A DNA stretch of 64,000 nucleotides from Chloroflexota bacterium (lineage in GTDB: Bacteria; Chloroflexota; Anaerolineae; Anaerolineales; UBA4823). The notes beneath the pieces were generated by a model, which was not told the origin of the DNA, did no database searches, and worked only from the letters and a program-made list of their open reading frames with translations. The stretch covers positions 186,001-250,000 of the forward strand of contig JAJUJL010000002.1 of assembly GCA_029265355.1 (NCBI GenBank), in the 5' to 3' direction. The position numbers and the translations under genes were made by a program. Shown here piece after piece: positions 54,858 through 63,376 of this stretch; position 1 is the stretch's first letter; every line of letters begins with the position of its first letter.

Positions 54858-55759
54858 GGGCAGCGTTTGTGAGATCCTTAGCTCTAAAGTTTGCAGATTG
54901 GATACTGCCTGCAGGTTCGAATCGCTGGTTGAGGACAGCGATTCACCGTTATCGGTATGGTGCGCATAGGTTACCACCGGATTTGCGCAGAAGGATAATC
55001 CAAAACAAAATATTCTTGAATCGGCATCTCGGCGAGAGATGTTTTATATTAGCAACCGGTCCATCGATCAGGCAGCAAAATTTGAAACCGCTCGAGGGGG
55101 AGTTGTGTATTGCAGTGGGGGATTTCTACCTCCATCCGGATATTGATATCATCCGCCCGCGCTATCATTGCGTAGCTCCCTACCATCACCCATTCCAAAC
55201 CGACGCCATCCAGAAGCGTTTGACTGGGTTGGCGAGATGCTATCGTCACCAAGTGGACTATTTCTTTGGCCATAATCTATATCCATTTTCTGTTTATCGG
55301 TATTTTTCCGAAAACCCGGATTCTACATTGCCTGGAGTGCACTATATCAATTATTCATTGGGCACTGAGCTCAATGATGAAAACCATCGCCATAAGCAAT
55401 TGTGGGATATATCGGGTCAACCATTCGCTCCCCGCACGGTGATCTATATTGCCATTCAAGTAGCAGCCTATATGGGGTTTACAACGATCTATTTATTAGG
55501 CGCAGATCACGATTATTTACAGGATATCCACCGAGTCACGAACCACCACTTTTATCCCGAGGAACAGGGCATAAGCGATGCAGACCATCTCCGCGGATTC
55601 AGCACCGAGCGCTGGTTTGAGGAATATTATTTCCGGTGGAAACAGTACCGCCTGATCAGGCAGCACCTCGAGTCGCGAGGCATCCATATCTACAATGCAA
55701 CCCGAGGGGGAATGCTGGATGTATTTCCGCGGGTTGAGTATGATAAATTGTTTTCATAA
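54854..55759 (+). CDS. GT42/DUF115-like putative sialyltransferase-type glycosyltransferase
   Basis: The 301-residue protein has 'CFILATGPSIRQQNLKPL' (~63-80), which resembles the nucleotide-binding entry motif of GT42 sialyltransferases (Cst-I/II) and DUF115 flagellin-glycosylation enzymes. 'AAYMGFTTIYLLGADHDYL' (~210) resembles the MGY..IYLxGxD block of the same families. Either suggests transfer of a nonulosonic acid or related sugar. No sialic or legionaminic acid synthesis genes lie in the window. The TTG start overlaps the upstream stop; a GTG at 54869 is an alternative. The region is more AT-rich than the housekeeping part. Confidence 0.6.
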   Translation: MRAAFVRSLALKFADWILPAGSNRWLRTAIHRYRYGAHRLPPDLRRRIIQNKIFLNRHLGERCFILATGPSIRQQNLKPLEGELCIAVGDFYLHPDIDIIRPRYHCVAPYHHPFQTDAIQKRLTGLARCYRHQVDYFFGHNLYPFSVYRYFSENPDSTLPGVHYINYSLGTELNDENHRHKQLWDISGQPFAPRTVIYIAIQVAAYMGFTTIYLLGADHDYLQDIHRVTNHHFYPEEQGISDADHLRGFSTERWFEEYYFRWKQYRLIRQHLESRGIHIYNATRGGMLDVFPRVEYDKLFS

Positions 55760-55786
55760 GGTCAGCTCCACAGAGTTGCTGTTTCT

Positions 55787-56542
55787 GTGAACTTCTTTCG
55801 TGCACTTGCTCGGACTATTTTTTCGAAAGCATGCCATCGGCGTGCCACTATTGCATGGGGAGCGTATGCGGGGCGAGACACGATAATGGGTGATAATATT
55901 CGAGTAGGTGCTGAAGCGCAATTAATCGAGTGCTTTCTGGGAGATGGTATTCTAATCGGAGCGTCGAGTTCTTTGTATCAGTGCGATATCGAGAGTCATT
56001 CTGCAATTCATGAAAATTGTAAATTAGAGCATGTCAGTTTAGGCAGCTTCAGTTTCATTGCAGAGAGCAGTCGGCTGAGCAGCGTAAATATCGGTCGATT
56101 TTGCTCGATTGGGCCACAGGCAATCGTGGGCTATGGCGATCACCCTACGGAGTGGATATCGACCAGCCCTGTTTTTTATTCGACTCGAGAACAATGCGGT
56201 ATGACTTTCTCGGACAGCGATTATTTCCCTGAAAGAAAAACCGTTGCTGTGGGTCATGATGTCTGGTTGGGCGCCAGAGTATTTATCCGTAATGGGGTGT
56301 CAATTGGCAATGGGGCCATAATTGGAGCAGGTGCAATAGTGGTAACAGATGTTCCGGAGTTTGCGATTGCGGTAGGCTGCCCGGCAAAGGTGATACGCTA
56401 CCGGTTTGATGTAGAAACGCGTCGGAAGATATCCGACAGTAAATGGTGGAACTGGGATCTTTCAAAGCTTCAAAAACTCCAGGCTCTGTTTCGCCAGCCA
56501 GATCCTGAGGTGTTCTTCAATAGCAGTGCATGGCGCGAATAA
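55787..56542 (+). CDS. CatB-like hexapeptide-repeat O-acetyltransferase
   Basis: The 251-residue protein is a left-handed beta-helix acyltransferase with irregular I-G-x-x repeats from ~28 to 115 and again ~155-195 ('VGHDVWLGARVFIRNGVSIGNGAIIGAGAIVV'). It carries the CatB/xenobiotic acyltransferase C-terminal signature 'GCPAKVIRYRF' and 'KWWNWDL'. It probably O-acetylates a glycan sugar using acetyl-CoA. A GTG start at 55787 is assumed. Confidence 0.9.
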   Translation: MNFFRALARTIFSKACHRRATIAWGAYAGRDTIMGDNIRVGAEAQLIECFLGDGILIGASSSLYQCDIESHSAIHENCKLEHVSLGSFSFIAESSRLSSVNIGRFCSIGPQAIVGYGDHPTEWISTSPVFYSTREQCGMTFSDSDYFPERKTVAVGHDVWLGARVFIRNGVSIGNGAIIGAGAIVVTDVPEFAIAVGCPAKVIRYRFDVETRRKISDSKWWNWDLSKLQKLQALFRQPDPEVFFNSSAWRE

Positions 56543-56555
56543 TCCACCCATTTTC

Positions 56556-57512
56556 ATGCTTCTTGTGAATTTGTTTAAGATATCAATCATCACTCCAACT
56601 CTAAACAGAGTGAAATATCTCTCTCAGGCGATCGAGAGCGTGCAAGCTCAAAACTATACGCCAGTAGAGCACATCGTTGTGGATGGCGGATCTACTGATG
56701 GCACGACCGAACTGGTTGCGAAGTATCCAAACACGATCCTGCTTCATGAGTCTGAACAGGGGCCCTATGCTGCGTTGAATAAAGGCATACAAATTTGCAG
56801 CGGGGAAATTATTGGGCTGCTTAACAGCGATGATTACTACGACACGGGAGTCTTTTCGCTTGTTTCAGATACTTTCATCGGTCGTCCAGAGGTGATGGCG
56901 GTATTAGGAGGATCGCAAGTCTTCCGGGATGGCGAAGTCGAGAGGAAAACTCAGATCATTTATCCTCCATACCCTGAAGAAAAATTCATCGATTCGGTGG
57001 TTTTTGGCGTACCGATGATCAATGCCTGGTTTTTTCGGCGCGAGGTATTCCGCAGGTTTGGTCTGTTTGACTTACGTTATCAATTGGCGGCCGACCGAGA
57101 TTTTATGATACGCCTCGCTTTAGAACGAATACCATACACGACGGTGATGCGCAATTTTATGAATTATCGCCAGCACCCCGACTCCTTGACCTTCGAAGGT
57201 TCTTACCGTACTGCCAGCAGAATGTTGACTGAGAATTGCAGGGTAGCCCGGAATAGACTTGCCGAAGCAAAGAGCGAATATGAGCAAAAGCTGTTCTCCT
57301 CCTGGCATAGACAATTATCGATTGACCATGCACTAATGGCTTTGCAGGTAAGAGATTTCCGCACAGCGGTTCAGTGCGCTCGCGAGGGGACACGCCTGGA
57401 TGCCGCCTGGATCAATAGTTTTCTGCTGGCCTTGATCAGGGGTGGGTGGAAGCGCATCCGTTTGCGCTTGTTTAGGCCTCGTTCAGAATCCGACGAGCCG
57501 ACTGCTTTATGA
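56556..57512 (+). CDS. GT2 glycosyltransferase (WcaA/PGL-like)
   Basis: The 318-residue GT-A enzyme has 'ISIITPTLNRVKYLSQAIESV', 'VVDGGSTDGTTELV', 'GPYAALNKGIQICSGEIIGLLNSDDYY' (DD metal site) and 'YQLAADRDFMIRLAL', a layout common in colanic-acid-type transferases. Start ATG 56556 is chosen over an upstream GTG at 56526 that overlaps the acetyltransferase gene. Its stop overlaps the next ATG (ATGA). Confidence 0.9.
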   Translation: MLLVNLFKISIITPTLNRVKYLSQAIESVQAQNYTPVEHIVVDGGSTDGTTELVAKYPNTILLHESEQGPYAALNKGIQICSGEIIGLLNSDDYYDTGVFSLVSDTFIGRPEVMAVLGGSQVFRDGEVERKTQIIYPPYPEEKFIDSVVFGVPMINAWFFRREVFRRFGLFDLRYQLAADRDFMIRLALERIPYTTVMRNFMNYRQHPDSLTFEGSYRTASRMLTENCRVARNRLAEAKSEYEQKLFSSWHRQLSIDHALMALQVRDFRTAVQCAREGTRLDAAWINSFLLALIRGGWKRIRLRLFRPRSESDEPTAL

Positions 57513-58462
57513 GTCTCAATCCCCTGGTGAGTGTCATCATCCCTGTTTTCAACACTGAGGCGCATATCGCAGGCGCTATCGAAAGCGCATTTGCTCAGAC
57601 CTATAAAAACCACGAAATCATTGTTGTCAATGATGGCTCGACCGATCGTACTCTGGAAGTCGTCAGAAGGTTTGATAGGAATGTCCGGCTGCTGCAAACG
57701 CCGCACCTTGGCCCATCGGCGGCGAGAAATGCAGGTATTCAGGCCTCCCAAGGGGATTACCTGGTATTCCTGGATGCCGATGATTTGATTCTTCCGCAAA
57801 AATTTACACTTCAAACGCAATACCTCAAAGCCAACCCTCAAATTGACGTGGTTTATTCGGGCGGGTATCGCCTCTGGACAACCTCTCACGGTTTTGAGAA
57901 GAGAGAAAGTCTGGAAAAAATTGGAATGCTCAATCCAAGACTGGGGGCGCCGGATGTCAGCTTACCTCAGCTAGTGACTCAAAACGCATTTCCAATCCAC
58001 TGCGCCATGACTCGGCGCGAAGCTGTGGTCGATTGTGGGGGATTCGATGTCTCTTTGTTCGGTTTGGAAGATTGGGATTTTTGGTTGCGGATTGCTGAAC
58101 GGAGTTGTTTCTCGTATCTGCCAGGGGACGTAGCGGTGTATCGCTATGTCCCAGGGAGCATATCATATCAGCAGGTGCGTCTGGGCAAGTCTTTTCGTAT
58201 GATTTGTAAGAAGATCGAAAAAGCCGAGTGGTTCGAGCGCCTGCCTCGACATGTGCAAGCACGGTTTTACCTGGACTGGGCTACGCAGGAGTTAATGTTC
58301 CGTGATCCGGACTACGCCCGAAAAATGTTATCCCATGCCCGGCGGAGAGACCCGTCCTACCTGCCAGCCCTGTTTTTCGAAGCAGCCATCGCTCTAATGG
58401 GGGAACACGCTGCGATCCTTTACAAATTAAAACGGCGCATCCTCGGTCCACGAAATGAATGA
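57509..58462 (+). CDS. GT2 glycosyltransferase
   Basis: The 317-residue GT-A enzyme has 'VSVIIPVFNTEAHIAGAIESAFAQTY', 'VVNDGSTDRTLEVV', 'GPSAARNAGIQASQGDYLVFLDADDL' (DxD) and 'GLEDWDFWLRIAE' (ED-x-D acceptor-side motif). A helical C-terminal region (~225-317) follows. It overlaps both neighbours (4 bases upstream, 8 downstream). Confidence 0.92.
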   Translation: MSLNPLVSVIIPVFNTEAHIAGAIESAFAQTYKNHEIIVVNDGSTDRTLEVVRRFDRNVRLLQTPHLGPSAARNAGIQASQGDYLVFLDADDLILPQKFTLQTQYLKANPQIDVVYSGGYRLWTTSHGFEKRESLEKIGMLNPRLGAPDVSLPQLVTQNAFPIHCAMTRREAVVDCGGFDVSLFGLEDWDFWLRIAERSCFSYLPGDVAVYRYVPGSISYQQVRLGKSFRMICKKIEKAEWFERLPRHVQARFYLDWATQELMFRDPDYARKMLSHARRRDPSYLPALFFEAAIALMGEHAAILYKLKRRILGPRNE

Positions 58463-60050
58463 AAAAGCCAGCCTGATGCAGAGGATGGGAACGCGAGTGA
58501 CGCGCATCCGTTCCCTGCTCTATGTTCCTGGGATCATTTTCTTGCTTATCGCCCTCGTCTACCAGCTCGATCAGGCGCCTCCCTTCTGGTGGGATGAGGG
58601 CTGGACGTTGATGCTGGCGCGCAATTGGGCAGAGCTGGGTTTTTACGGGCAGATCAATGACGGTATCCCCCAATCGCCAGGATTAGCAGGGGCTTTTCCG
58701 ATAGTTGCGCCGATTGCCCTGGCGTTTCGCCTGTTGGGGGCTGGTGTGTGGCAGGGGCGCTTGCCCAGCGTGCTTTTCACCCTGGGATCGCTGGCGCTGC
58801 TCTGGCGCCTGGCGCAGCGGCTCTATAGCCGCCGCACGGCCTGGGCAGCGCTGGCGTTGGTGCTGCTGCTGCCATTCAATGATAAGCTGAGCCCAATCCT
58901 GATGGGCCGGCAGGCATTGGGGGAGATGCCGGCCATTTTTTGGGTGTTGGGTGGGTTTGCTCTCTACCTGAAGGCGCTGGAGCGGCGCGACCTATCGTCG
59001 ACCGCGGCTGGCTTGGGTGCTGCTGCCGCTTGGGGAGTTGCCTTGCTCACCAAAGCTCAGATACCACCCGCTTTAATGATCAGTGTGTTAGCCGGTGTAC
59101 TGGCAAGTTTATGGCTGAAACGTTGGCGCCTGGCGACATGGTGCGCGATGATTGCTGCCGGCGCAGGGTTAGCCCGATGGGGATTGATCGAGCTGCAGGC
59201 AATGCTGCTTGCGGGACGCAGTGTTTCTGCCCCGCCATTGGAAGGCTACCTGGGTATGTCTGCCGTGGTGCCTGTGTTGCATGTGCGTGTGACAGCTTGG
59301 ATAGCTGCCCTGGCGTTTGGGCTGGGTCTCGCGCTGAGCCTGTTGGCGGCTGCCTGGGCGTGGTTCAAGGAACTGCGCCAAAATGATCAATTGCAAAGTT
59401 CAACTGCTGAGCAGGCCAATTGGGTTACCCGAGCAGCGATATTGGCGTTTCTTTTCAGCTGGTATGGCTGGTACCTCTTGCTGGCGATGTATTGGCCGCG
59501 CTATCTATTCCCAGCGCTGTACTTCGGCGCGATATTCGAGGCCGAGCTCCTGCGTCAATGGACCAATGACTTTGATTTGCCGCGCACCGTGCGCGCCGCG
59601 GCCAGTGTGATAAACCGGCAATCTGGGTCTGTTGGATGGCGCGGATTGGCAAGCTTACTGCTGATCGTCTATAAAATGACGATATTTCTCCTGGTAGCTG
59701 CTATCACACTGCCTGCGCTTTCCAACCACGACGTGTACCAGGCGGCGGCATTTTTGAATGCCCGCGCCCAAAATGAGATCCGTGTCGAGAGTTACGAAGC
59801 GCAATTAAATTTTCTACTGGAAATGCCAGTCCGCTACCCTCCTGACACGCTGCACGTGGCATTGAATAAACGCACGCTGATCGATCCGAGTATCCAAGTA
59901 GACTATTCGCCGGATTGGAGCACGATCGATTATCTTGTGGTTGGGCCATCGGCGAAAGATTGGCGCCTGTACGATCCGGCATTGGCATCGGGCAAATTCC
60001 GTTGGTTGGTTTCCTTTGGGAATTACGATCTCTATGAGCAGATCCGCTAA
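58455..60050 (+). CDS. GT39-like membrane glycosyltransferase
   Basis: The 531-residue protein has about 11 helices. The first external loop carries 'FWWDEGWTLMLARNWAELG', the PMT_2/GT39 acidic motif, and 'LLTKAQIPPALM' in a mid helix is typical. The C-terminal ~100 residues are soluble. It should use polyprenyl-linked sugars made by GT2 enzymes such as that at 46249. It overlaps the upstream gene by 8 bases and the next by 17. Confidence 0.85.
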   Translation: MNEKASLMQRMGTRVTRIRSLLYVPGIIFLLIALVYQLDQAPPFWWDEGWTLMLARNWAELGFYGQINDGIPQSPGLAGAFPIVAPIALAFRLLGAGVWQGRLPSVLFTLGSLALLWRLAQRLYSRRTAWAALALVLLLPFNDKLSPILMGRQALGEMPAIFWVLGGFALYLKALERRDLSSTAAGLGAAAAWGVALLTKAQIPPALMISVLAGVLASLWLKRWRLATWCAMIAAGAGLARWGLIELQAMLLAGRSVSAPPLEGYLGMSAVVPVLHVRVTAWIAALAFGLGLALSLLAAAWAWFKELRQNDQLQSSTAEQANWVTRAAILAFLFSWYGWYLLLAMYWPRYLFPALYFGAIFEAELLRQWTNDFDLPRTVRAAASVINRQSGSVGWRGLASLLLIVYKMTIFLLVAAITLPALSNHDVYQAAAFLNARAQNEIRVESYEAQLNFLLEMPVRYPPDTLHVALNKRTLIDPSIQVDYSPDWSTIDYLVVGPSAKDWRLYDPALASGKFRWLVSFGNYDLYEQIR

Positions 60051-61203
60051 GGGACTCGCCCGGTTGAACACGCAGCCGTTTCGCATGGCGGGTTTGTTCT
60101 TGGCAGCCCGCCTGATTCTTTTGTCGGCCTTATCCCTGGAGGGCTTGCGCGGCTATGGCGATTATGTGCATTTCTTTCGCCTGGCTGGGATGGGAATTCC
60201 CTTCATTGACTACTGGGTGGAGTTTCCGCCGGTTTTCCCTTTCCTGTCGCTGTTAATGTTCAGGTTGGCCAACGGGCAAGAGCATATCTATGACCAAATG
60301 CTTGCCCTGGTGCTCTCATTGTTCCAGGCTGGGGAGGTGGCGGTCTTAACCAATCTGGTTCACCGGATATACCCAGCCGAGCAGGCCCAAAGACGTGCCT
60401 GGCAGTACCTGATCTTTGTCTTGGCGTTGGCATATGGCTGGTGGTATTTCGATCCTTTGGCGTCTTTTTTTCTGTTGTTTGGCGTGTTCCTGGCGTTGCA
60501 AAATCGCCATGCGCTTGCGGGTATGGCGCTGGGATTGGGAGCGTTGACCAAGTTTTTTCCGTTGTTGGCTTTGCCGGCGCTTTGGCGCTGGGCGCCTGCC
60601 CGAAGGAACGTGGTGATTGCCCTGGCAGCCATAGGATTGACGGTTGCGGTCTACGGCGCGCTGTGGAAGCTCTCTCCCGAAATGACCCAGGCTTCGATCA
60701 TCTCGCAAGGCGGGAAAGGCTCCTGGGAGACGGTCTGGGCATTGCTGGATGGCAATTTTCGCACGGGAAATTTTGGTCCCGAGCAGGAACGCTATAACCC
60801 GGCGCTGGCTGCCACGCGGCGAGGCAACCCGGCGGTGTTACCGGCTTGGGCGACGCTGCCAATCTTTGCTGGCCTCGGAGGATGGGTATTTGCTAAGGCG
60901 CAGGTCAAAAGCCTGCGCCAGCTATCGGCATTTCTTGGAATAACCTGGTGCATTTTTTTGCTTTGGATGCCGGGTTGGAGTCCCCAATGGGTGCTATACT
61001 TACTTCCAATCATGTGGCTTGTGCTGCCCGAAAAAGAGGCTTTGCTTTTCAGCTTAACCCTGGTGATTGTAAACTTATTGGAGTGGCCGGTATTGCTCTC
61101 CAGGGGTTACGTTTGGAGTTTGTGGCTGACAGTACCGTTGCGTTCATTTCTATTTGTTTTGTTGATTTGGGAACATTGGAAAGTTCTAAAACACTCGGAG
61201 TAG
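60034..61203 (+). CDS. GT87/PIG-M-like membrane mannosyltransferase-type protein
   Basis: The 389-residue protein has about 9 helices. The first external loop has 'GDYVHFFRLAGMGIPFIDYWVEFPPVFP', an acidic-plus-'YPP-like' GT-C arrangement, and 'GLGALTKFFPLLALPALW' is shared with GT87 and PIG-M-like families. Start ATG 60034 lies inside the end of the previous gene; homology begins here. Confidence 0.72.
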   Translation: MSRSAKGLARLNTQPFRMAGLFLAARLILLSALSLEGLRGYGDYVHFFRLAGMGIPFIDYWVEFPPVFPFLSLLMFRLANGQEHIYDQMLALVLSLFQAGEVAVLTNLVHRIYPAEQAQRRAWQYLIFVLALAYGWWYFDPLASFFLLFGVFLALQNRHALAGMALGLGALTKFFPLLALPALWRWAPARRNVVIALAAIGLTVAVYGALWKLSPEMTQASIISQGGKGSWETVWALLDGNFRTGNFGPEQERYNPALAATRRGNPAVLPAWATLPIFAGLGGWVFAKAQVKSLRQLSAFLGITWCIFLLWMPGWSPQWVLYLLPIMWLVLPEKEALLFSLTLVIVNLLEWPVLLSRGYVWSLWLTVPLRSFLFVLLIWEHWKVLKHSE

Positions 61204-61205
61204 CC

Positions 61206-62453
61206 TTGAACAAGGATCGCAATTTTTGGATTCGCCTGGTTTTTCTCGTTCTGCTAGTTGGTATGATCGCTGGGTTGTACCTGGCGAACTTCCAATTCGT
61301 GCAGCAGAACCCGGGAGGAAACGATTTCCTGGCGCGTTGGAGTGGGGCGCGGTATTGGGTGATGGAGGGCGTCAGCCCTTATGATCCTCAGGTGAGCCTG
61401 GCGTCGCAACGGGCGATCTATGGCCGCCCAGCAGACGCCTCCAAGGGCGAGGACATCGCGCATTTTGTGTATCCATTGCACTCGATGTTGTTTTTCGCTC
61501 CTTTTGGTTTATTCGAGTATCCGGTAGCGCGAGCGCTGTGGATGACGCTGTTAGAGATATGCCTGGTATTGTTGGGGGTAGTCAGCCTGCGCCTGGCTGA
61601 TTGGCGAGTATCTCCCTGGCGCATGGCAATACTCTTGATGTTTTCTTTGCTCTGGTACCACGGCGCACGGACGGTGATCATTGGTCAATTTGCCGGGTTG
61701 AACGCCCTGCTGATCACACTGGCGCTGTTTTTGATCCAGAAAAAGCAGGATTTTGCTGCGGGTGTTTTGCTGGCGCTTTCGACAGCAAAACCGCAGATGG
61801 CTTACCTGATGCTCCCGTTTGTATTTCTATGGGCAATTTCGGTGAGGAGACGCGATATCATCGGTGGTATGTTGGTCGCGGGGGGCTTGCTGTTGGCTGC
61901 CACGCTGGTATTGCTGCCGGGGTGGCCGTTGCAGTGGCTCGGCCAGTTGATGGATTACCCGAATTATACAAGCCGGATTGGTTCGGTGCTCTCCACCGTC
62001 GCCAACACGATGCCTGGCCTCAGCGGCAGGCTGAGTCCATTCTTGCACGCTGTCGCCTATATTTACCTGTTAGTGGAATGGGTCCTGGCATGGGGGAAAG
62101 ATGAGCGCTGGTTTATGTGGACCGCGCTGCTCACGATTGTAGTCACCAACCTGGCTGCCTACCGCACCGCGACAACGAATTTTGTGATGATGTTGCCGGT
62201 GCTGTTTGTCATTTTCCGCACCTGGGAAGCGCGCTGGAAGCGCGCTGGCAAGCTGGCTGTGTGGCTGTCGCTGATCATCCTCAGCGTCGGCCTGTGGGGG
62301 TTATTCCTGGCAACCGTACAAGGAAACGAGGAAGCGGCAGCCATGTACATCCCTCTCCCATTCCTGTGTTTATTTGGTTTGTGGTGGGTGCGCTGGTGGT
62401 ATATCCACCCTCCCAGGGTGCTGGTTGATGAGATCATCGAGCGTTTCAGATGA
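61206..62453 (+). CDS. GT87 (DUF2029) family membrane glycosyltransferase
   Basis: The 415-residue protein has about 10 helices. 'GGNDFLARWSGARYWVMEGVSPYDP' after helix 1 and 'FVYPLHSMLFFAPFGLFEYPVARALW' are the GT87 signatures, with 'ALSTAKPQMAYLML' in mid-protein. GT87 includes polyprenol-phosphate-mannose-dependent alpha-mannosyltransferases of mycobacteria. A TTG start at 61206 is inferred from GGAG 5 bases upstream, 2 bases after the previous stop; no ATG fits. Confidence 0.8.
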   Translation: MNKDRNFWIRLVFLVLLVGMIAGLYLANFQFVQQNPGGNDFLARWSGARYWVMEGVSPYDPQVSLASQRAIYGRPADASKGEDIAHFVYPLHSMLFFAPFGLFEYPVARALWMTLLEICLVLLGVVSLRLADWRVSPWRMAILLMFSLLWYHGARTVIIGQFAGLNALLITLALFLIQKKQDFAAGVLLALSTAKPQMAYLMLPFVFLWAISVRRRDIIGGMLVAGGLLLAATLVLLPGWPLQWLGQLMDYPNYTSRIGSVLSTVANTMPGLSGRLSPFLHAVAYIYLLVEWVLAWGKDERWFMWTALLTIVVTNLAAYRTATTNFVMMLPVLFVIFRTWEARWKRAGKLAVWLSLIILSVGLWGLFLATVQGNEEAAAMYIPLPFLCLFGLWWVRWWYIHPPRVLVDEIIERFR

Positions 62454-62533
62454 TAACTGGCAAATCAAGGAAAAATCGCTAAGGAGGCAGGCATCCTCCT
62501 CCACCGTACAAGCCCATTTTTCAATCATCACCC

Positions 62534-63376
62534 GTGAACGGATGGGATTTTTCGATCTTCTGGCAGGCAGGTAGAGCGGTGCTGTTGCACCAGGATCCAT
62601 ACCTGGTGAAAAACTTTTACTACCCGCTGCCGTTTGCTTACCTGATGGCGCCTTTGGCATTGTTGCCGCAATGGCCGGCATTTTTCTTGTGGCTGGGCGT
62701 CAACCTGGTGTTGCTGTTCACGCTGCTCCGCCGACGGGCGCTGCATTGGCTGCTGTATGCACCTGTACTGCATCAGCTTTCATCTGGACAGATTGAATTG
62801 GTTTTATGGGCCATGGCGCAAGTGCTTCAGACCGGTTGGAAATCCGCGATGGTTGGGGCATTGATAACGCTTAAACCGCAAGCTGCGCTGATATATTTGC
62901 CCTGGCACATGATACAGTGGTGGCGCAGCGACAAACGCACCTTCGGGTGGTGGTTGGTATTTACTGCGCTTCTGTGGGCACTCCCAATGCTATGGCAACC
63001 CAAGTGGCTGTTCCACTGGCTGGATGCCAAGCCGGATGTGAATGTTGCTTCAGCGAGCAATAGCCCGGGAATTTTTTCATTGCTCAGCATAGCTCCCTTC
63101 GCCTGGCCATTGGTAGCTCTGGTAGGGCTGGGGATTTTCATTTGGGGGCAATGGCAGCGCAAAGAAGTTGCGCGGGCGTGCGCTGTATTGGGTTCTCCGT
63201 TGGGATTATTCTATTCAACCATGCCCCTGCTCGACTGCGCACCTGCCCGTTGGATGGTGCCTGCCAGCCTGGCGGCAGCGGGACTGTCTTTGTGGGTAAA
63301 AAATTTCATTCCTTTCGCCAGTTTGCCCATCCTGGTCATGCTATGGCATCTCAAGCTGAAAAGCCAAGCCGATTGA
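62534..63376 (+). CDS. GT87-like membrane protein lacking the first helix
   Basis: The 280-residue protein aligns by eye with its upstream neighbour from 'GWDFSIFWQAGRAVLLHQDPY' onward and has 'ITLKPQAALIYLPWHMI'. The N-terminal helix that precedes this motif in the family is missing. The frame is only open from 62483, and no hydrophobic stretch exists upstream in any frame. The GTG start lacks a close ribosome binding site; AAGGAGG lies 47 bases upstream at 62481. It may be a decayed duplicate or a shortened functional protein. Confidence 0.6.
   Translation: MNGWDFSIFWQAGRAVLLHQDPYLVKNFYYPLPFAYLMAPLALLPQWPAFFLWLGVNLVLLFTLLRRRALHWLLYAPVLHQLSSGQIELVLWAMAQVLQTGWKSAMVGALITLKPQAALIYLPWHMIQWWRSDKRTFGWWLVFTALLWALPMLWQPKWLFHWLDAKPDVNVASASNSPGIFSLLSIAPFAWPLVALVGLGIFIWGQWQRKEVARACAVLGSPLGLFYSTMPLLDCAPARWMVPASLAAAGLSLWVKNFIPFASLPILVMLWHLKLKSQAD

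Noticed and set aside
62374..62574. Frameshifted N-terminus of the GT87-like gene at 62534
   Set aside because: Translation of the other frames gives no hydrophobic helix, so a single frameshift would not restore the family N-terminus.
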